Assembly (NCBI RefSeq): GCF_963678975.1
Contig: NC_089278.1
Coordinates: 12,365,479 to 12,429,478 of the forward strand
Length of the DNA stretch: 64,000 nt
Origin: Dysidea avara
Lineage: Eukaryota > Porifera > Demospongiae > Dictyoceratida > Dysideidae
Direction: 5' to 3'
Part shown: piece after piece, positions 58,965 through 64,000 of the stretch
Layout: each line of letters begins with the position of its first letter
Numbering within the stretch: position 1 is the first letter of the stretch
Made by a program: the position numbers and the translations under genes
Notes under the pieces: generated by a model
Databases searched by the model: none
Seen by the model: only the letters and a program-made list of their open reading frames with translations
What the model was told of the DNA's origin: nothing

Positions 58965-61900
58965 ATGTCACTGTCAAGACCAAGTATAGAGGAAGCAATC
59001 TTAACGAAGCATGTGGCAGCGTTTGAAGCACGCTCGGATTGTGGCATTGTTCTAGGCAAACTTCTGGCGTCCGACGTGCTATCAGAATTCGAATATCAGC
59101 GAATATGGGCTGAGAGAACTCAAATTGAGCGAAACAGGTTAGTGCTGAGTATAAAAGGTCAGTGTAGGTCTGCCGGATGGGGAAGGTGGGGGGGGGGGGG
59201 GGGGAGAGAGCTTGTATTTAAAATAGCACACGTACAATTAAAACTTATCAAAAATGTCAGATTCGGCTCAGAATGTTGAGCCCAGGTTAAAAGTTGCAAA
59301 CTGGACGCAACCTTAACTGCTCCAGGCTCAGATTTAGTTGTTTAATTTTTATAAATCTCTACTGGCAGGCTATAGGGCACATAATTATACAACCAAGTGT
59401 ATACAACTAACAAAAATTCCTGACACAATTATATTGATGGATATTCAATATCTGAGAGCCCAAGTTTACGCAGTTTCTTACTAAGTAGCATGTTTAACTG
59501 TCACCGCATCAGAAAGTGTAATTTTGTGGCCAGTTTAGCTACTTTCAAAATGGCATGCACAATTTAATCTCAGGACTGAAGCCTGATTTAAAAAAAAAAT
59601 CCATAATCATGAAAATACCATATAATATTATTCGATTCAAATAGCCTGGAAGACATCCACCCATGCAGACAGATAGTGCTTTGTCACATGATATCAATGG
59701 TCAATACAAACGCAATGCACTATAGTATGTTCACGTTGAGCTGAATCCTGAAAAACAGCTAAAAATTAAAAGTGGATTTTTTCTCAACAGAGTCAACATT
59801 TCAGCTAACCAGATGATTATTGGTAACAGCAAAGGTGTCAGCAACAGACACGTACGGTTTAGCTCCATTACAAGTTCAGGAAAGGGCTGTAATGGACACT
59901 GCACTTATATGGCTTCCCCAAAGGAAATGTATTGTGAAAATTTTGATTGGCCATAAATATTATGTTAAACATTTGAACAAAAAGATTTTGAAATATTTTT
60001 AGCGGATCAAGCAGTACTACAAATGAGCCAAATTTCAAGATCGTGTGTAATTGCATTCGTGAGTTATTAAATATTTTTGAGAATTCAGCTCAACGTGAAC
60101 GTACTATACTAATAGGATAATTGTGTACATGCATGAGGTATACGTGGTTGTACATGTCCTAGTTATTACATTGTTATGTCATCACTACTATACACTTATG
60201 CATCATGCAAGCTCTACCAACCATAGGATCTGACTTCATGCACCGGCCAATCGATCACAAAAATCAAAATCAATACTCATGCCACAGCAATAAATGACTA
60301 ATCAGTTTGACAACTAGCTTTTAGTTGTGAACTTGGACAACTGTACATAGACTTTCAATGTGTACCTGGTCCTGATTCCCCCCCAAGGAAAAATCCTAGA
60401 ATAAATACTGCTAAAGATTACAATTAGGTTTTGAGTCTGGCAGTATTATAGCTATATATTATACTTTGCCATGCGGCCCTCATACAGCGGTTCCCCATGC
60501 CCTTGTACTGTCCCATAAGCATATAGTGTGTGCATCATATAAAACAATAGTCATGGAGGGTTTGTGGGTTAATTTGCACTATACTATATAGCCTGTGTAA
60601 AAAAAAAGATACAAGAGTCAAACAAGCCAGCATGTCTAGTTAAACACACAGAGATCTCTATTTGGACTCGATGGATATGGTAGGGGAAAAAAAGTAGCTA
60701 GTTTCCATTAATCAGGGACAGATAGCTTGCTGTATAAATGTTTCTTTGACTCCAAATATAGAGATCTCTGTGTGATTAACATGCTGGCTTGTTTAACTAG
60801 TCTTGTTTTTTTTCAGCGATTACCATAATTTAAAAAAAAAAATTTACATTAATTTAGTTTGTTTACCTTTTTATAAATCCATTTATGGATTGCTAAAATG
60901 ATAAGAGGTGCTTGATATTACACTGTACTATTAAGTCAGTCATCATACACAATAGCTTAGCTGTAAGTAGAGTTAGCTAATAACAGGGGCGGCTCCAGGG
61001 GGGTTTCTGAGGTTTCCGGAAACCGGTCACATTTAGATCGAGATACTCTAATAGAGCAGTCAGTCACTCTAATAGCAGTCACAGTATTCAGAGAAGTAGT
61101 GTAGCAAACTATGAAGTTGTGAATAAAGATTTTTATGTGCTTTATCAGTGATACAAATATTATTTAGTGGAGAATAGCCATTCTTAGGTGTTGACTTTTT
61201 TTTTTTTTTTTTTTTTGGTCTTCACCCAAAATCTAGCTGTGCTTTTGATCAGAAACCAGTCACCAAAAATCCTGGACCCGCCTATGAATAATATTATCAG
61301 AGTTAACAAACACTAGTGTATTATTTCCTTACAATAATAATAATAATAAATAATTGAACATACTTTACACTATATATATCCAACTAAAGGCAGTGTATAG
61401 CATGTTACAGTCAGCAATAGTATGGCTTCTGATATACATGCACACTTGTGCAACTATTTAAGTGATAACACATTGCATGGTTTCTCTAAAAAGATTAATA
61501 ATTGTGACTGCATGTATAAAGAAGCAAATTTGCTTCAAAGTGGATGTTAACATTACAATATGCATTTAAATAGATCATGGACATGAAGAAAGACTTAACA
61601 TGAAAGCATGAAAGCAAGAGTTAATAATAAGAGAGGGGTATTATTAACTCTTGATGAAAGGCTATGTAGTTTTTATCCCCAAAAAGTACTCGAGGGTAAT
61701 ATTATAACTTGTCTATACAATAATGCAAGCTAGTGATGTTTGAATATGCAATATACTTTTGCATATTTGAGACACCACATTTGGGTACATATATAACCAC
61801 ACACCCCAGCATATATTTCAGTATACTGCTGTTTTTCTTTTTTGCTAGTGTGTTTGTAGCTATGTTGTGCTGGAGTTAATATGTTTTGTGTTTGTTTATA

Positions 61901-64000
61901 GGAGGTTGATGTTTATCATCATACCACGAGCTCATGTCAATGACAACTTTGCCAAGTTCTGCCAAGTCCTTTCCAGTGAAGAGTGTTATGTGAAGTTTGT
62001 AGACAGTTTGTTACTGATGCTTGCTATTAACCAGTGTAGAGATCACATCATCAAATTAGCAGATGTAAAGCCGTTTGTGAAAAATCATGTAAAAAATTCT
62101 TGCACACTTGAAAGCCTGATGAACAAATTGGATCATGCAACTCCTAAATTTCAACATACCTTCTATCTCTATCTTAAGGGTACACCTTCTTCAAATCATG
62201 GTAAACTTGTTCATATTATAGAAGAGAGTATTTCAAAGCGAAAACAAGCAGCTAAATGTTTCAGAATTTGTACTTTACCAGATTCCCAATTGAAAGATTA
62301 TCAATGTTACCTAAAAAAGCAATACATGAATAACTCAATTGTATCAACAGACAGCTTTTGTCCACCACATGACAACTACATTGACCTCAATTTGGTGGTA
62401 TGTAGGGGCACAGTAGAAGACGAAGCAACCTGTGTCAAACATTCTTTCCTTCACTGTGAAACAGAAACACTAGGTTCTCTCTCAGACATTTTCCAATCCA
62501 ACATAGGCCGACAAGTAGTCCTCATACAAGGTCATCCTGGAAGTGGAAAGACTACACTGGCCAATAAAATATGCAGAGACTGGGCAGAAGGTAGTTTTAT
62601 ACCTGACTATTCCAATGTGGTGCTGATAACACTAAAGGACTCCAGAATAGCTGAAGCTAAGTGTATGAGAGACATCATTGCACTGTCTATGGAGAGAAAA
62701 GCAAGTGAAATCGCTTCAAAAATGGAAGAAATTGAAGGGAAGGGTTTTGTTCTGATCTTAGAGGGATGGGATGAACTTGAAGAGTCCAGAAAATATCATT
62801 CTTTGTTTACAGATATCATCATGGGAAAGGTGCTACCACAAGCAGTAGTCCTCGTCACAACTCGACCATCTGCAGCAGGCTCTATAAATAAGAAATTAAT
62901 TTCCCAAAGAATAGAAATACTTGGATTTACCACTAGTCAAATTACTGAATATTTAACCCACAGCTTTACTATTCCTGACAATACTGATAGTAAATCTACC
63001 GATGAACTCATACAGCTGTTTCAAAAGCAACTAAATAGTGTCCCATTTTTGAAAGACCTTGCTCAAATTCCAATCAATTTGTCTATACTAGTCAATCTAT
63101 TCAAGGAAAACCAATTGTCATTACCCAACACACTAACAGAACTGTACAAACAGTTTATACTACTTAGAGCTAACCACCACTATCAGAGATTAACCAGCGA
63201 CAGAAGAATATGGGATGATACAAATGTGCCTGATCAAATCCTTTCAACCGGAGACAAATTGGGGAAAATTGCATTTGATTTTTTACTAAACCACAAGTTG
63301 ACATTTACTGAAGGAGACATCAACTCATATTGCTTTGATTCCAATAGTGTAGTCCCCTGGAGTTTTGATGGGTTGGGATTGTTTCATATTAATAGTTATA
63401 CTTCGAATTTTGGAGTCGTTCGCACTTATCAGTTTCTACATAAAACTATGCAGGACTTACTGGCAGCACATTACTTGTCAAAACTAGAGCCAAAAAGACA
63501 AGTGAAAATATTAAAAATGACATACGGATCTACTGCCTTTGAATTGTTGTGGGTTTTCTATGCTGGTATGACCGAATTTAAATTAGTGAACTTTACAGAA
63601 TGTCTTCCAGTACCAGGAAGAACATTGTTACCAATGTTGTCTATTTCAAAAAAGAAAACAGCAACGTCTCCTACAAGTAGACCACACTCCTCAGTTACAA
63701 ATGCCCATATCAACAACACTGTTTACAAAGAGTTTATGATAACGTTAGCATTATGTTGCATCGAAGCTAAAAATTCTTTTCTCTGTCACTGTCTTGGTAA
63801 TAGTGCCTCACTCAATGACATTTGCTACTTTGCTATTCCAGAGTCAGCCAATTCATTTGTTGCCCAAGACAAAATAGTATCTGCTGTATCTTATGTCATT
63901 GAAAACTGCAAAAAACTGTGGATTGTAAAGAGTCCGTCAATGAAAAGTGGTACTATTATAAGTTCCTTCAACTATCACTTCAGCCCAGGAAATTTGTATG
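58965..64000 (+). CDS. NLR-type gene: CARD-like domain and NACHT ATPase, 3' end outside the window
   Basis: Exon 1 (58965-59137) starts at ATG and ends CAG|GTTAGT in phase 2. Exon 2 begins at 61902 after TTGTTTATAG in matching phase and stays open to the edge, giving 757 codons so far. Residues about 5-85 form a DEATH-fold, CARD-like domain (ILTKHVAAFEARSDCGIVLG, LSEFEYQRIWAERTQIERNR) split by the 2.76-kb intron. After a linker comes the NACHT domain: P-loop GHPGSGKTT at 268-276 (Lys274), Walker B LILEGWDEL at 342-350, and sensor-like TTRP near 377-380. Then follow helical regions including YQFLHKTMQDLLAAHYLS, the QE.LAA.+-type motif of NLRs. Glu345 replaces the usual first Asp of Walker B, which may affect nucleotide hydrolysis. 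A leucine-rich or other sensor region would follow downstream. Role (inferred): cytosolic innate immune receptor assembling through CARD contacts. The intron holds R2, a foldback, a hAT-like MITE and a 39-bp palindrome. Confidence 0.88.
59745..60095 (+). repeat. Repeat R2, copy b, in the NLR intron
   Basis: Matches 9695-10040 (GAAAAACAGCTAAAA, AACATTTCAGC, GGTTTAGCTCCATTA). Confidence 0.75.
60612..60805. repeat. 194-bp foldback in the NLR intron
   Basis: AAACAAGCCAGCATG and CACAGAGATCTCTATTTGGA pair with complements at 60745-60805. The outer bases are CAAGAGTC and GTCTTG, resembling the CAAGAG family, but no 7-bp duplication was seen. Confidence 0.6.
60984..61286. mobile_element. hAT-like MITE, CAGGGGCGG/CATAGGCGG ends, 5-bp TSD
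   Basis: The left end is CAGGGGCGGCTCCAGG and the right end, complemented, is CATAGGCGGGTCCAGG. AATAA flanks exactly (60979-60983 and 61287-61291). It contains the CTCTAATAGAGCAGTCA motif (61045-61061) plus a partial second copy, and a T-run at 61197-61217. Confidence 0.7.
61615..61653. mobile_element. 39-bp CAAGAG-family palindrome with exact 7-bp TSD
   Basis: 15-base arms (CAAGAGTTAATAATA and its exact complement) around a 9-base loop. ATGAAAG flanks exactly (61608-61614 and 61654-61660). The first 22 bases equal those of the 569-bp element at 10052. Confidence 0.75.

Noticed and set aside
60612-60805. Foldback beginning CAAGAGTC as a further family member
   Set aside because: The 7-bp flanks do not match and the right end is GTCTTG followed by a T-run.

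Overview
The window is metazoan nuclear DNA: AT-rich, intron-rich and dense in transposable elements, with no prokaryotic, organellar, rRNA or tRNA gene that I could recognise. A demosponge of the Amphimedon type is the best guess. The reasons are a CARD-NACHT (NLR-type) gene, a stray DEATH-domain exon of the style seen in sponges and cnidarians, short AT-rich introns and abundant TG/CA dinucleotides. This assignment is inference.

Genes. (1) Positions 1-1006, minus strand: the 5' part of a SAP-domain plus SWIM-zinc-finger protein that leaves the window on the left. (2) 4463-7103, minus: a ZMYM1/DUF4371-type hAT transposase with a 50-nt first exon that encodes a PIP-box-like motif. It is interrupted by a 2-nt indel and lies inside a terminal-inverted-repeat element (4266-7365). 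(3) 9186-9443, minus: one DEATH-domain exon. (4) 19126-30177, minus: a complete eight-exon phosphodiesterase 3 gene of about 1040 residues, with an N-terminal multi-pass membrane region and a C-terminal HD-type catalytic domain. All splice phases agree. (5) 40417-43144, plus: a possible small multi-exon gene that I cannot identify. (6) 58965 to the right edge, plus: an NLR-type gene with a CARD-like domain split by an intron, then a NACHT domain, truncated by the window end.

Everything between the genes is a repeat landscape, with many elements dated by their target-site duplications (TSDs). There is a small LTR (TRIM-like) element, a TTA-TSD Harbinger-like MITE, TTAA-TSD elements, a hAT MITE with an exact 8-bp TSD, three CAGTGGCG-ended elements with 5-bp TSDs, a 9-bp-TSD MITE, long foldbacks, SINE-like units ending in (GT)n, LINE relics, and expanded (GT)n, (CA)n and (TACA)n microsatellites. 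At 15462-18036 elements are nested three deep.

The most unusual signal is a palindromic element family with CAAGAG...CTCTTG ends and 7-bp TSDs. I found eight copies in 64 kb. Two are foldbacks of 460-570 bp and six are only 28-46 bp long, hardly more than two joined terminal repeats. Several tiny copies have arms that differ in sequence from copy to copy but remain complementary within the copy. A second cross-cutting signal is a short motif, CTCTAATAGAGCAGTCA, that recurs inside unrelated elements.
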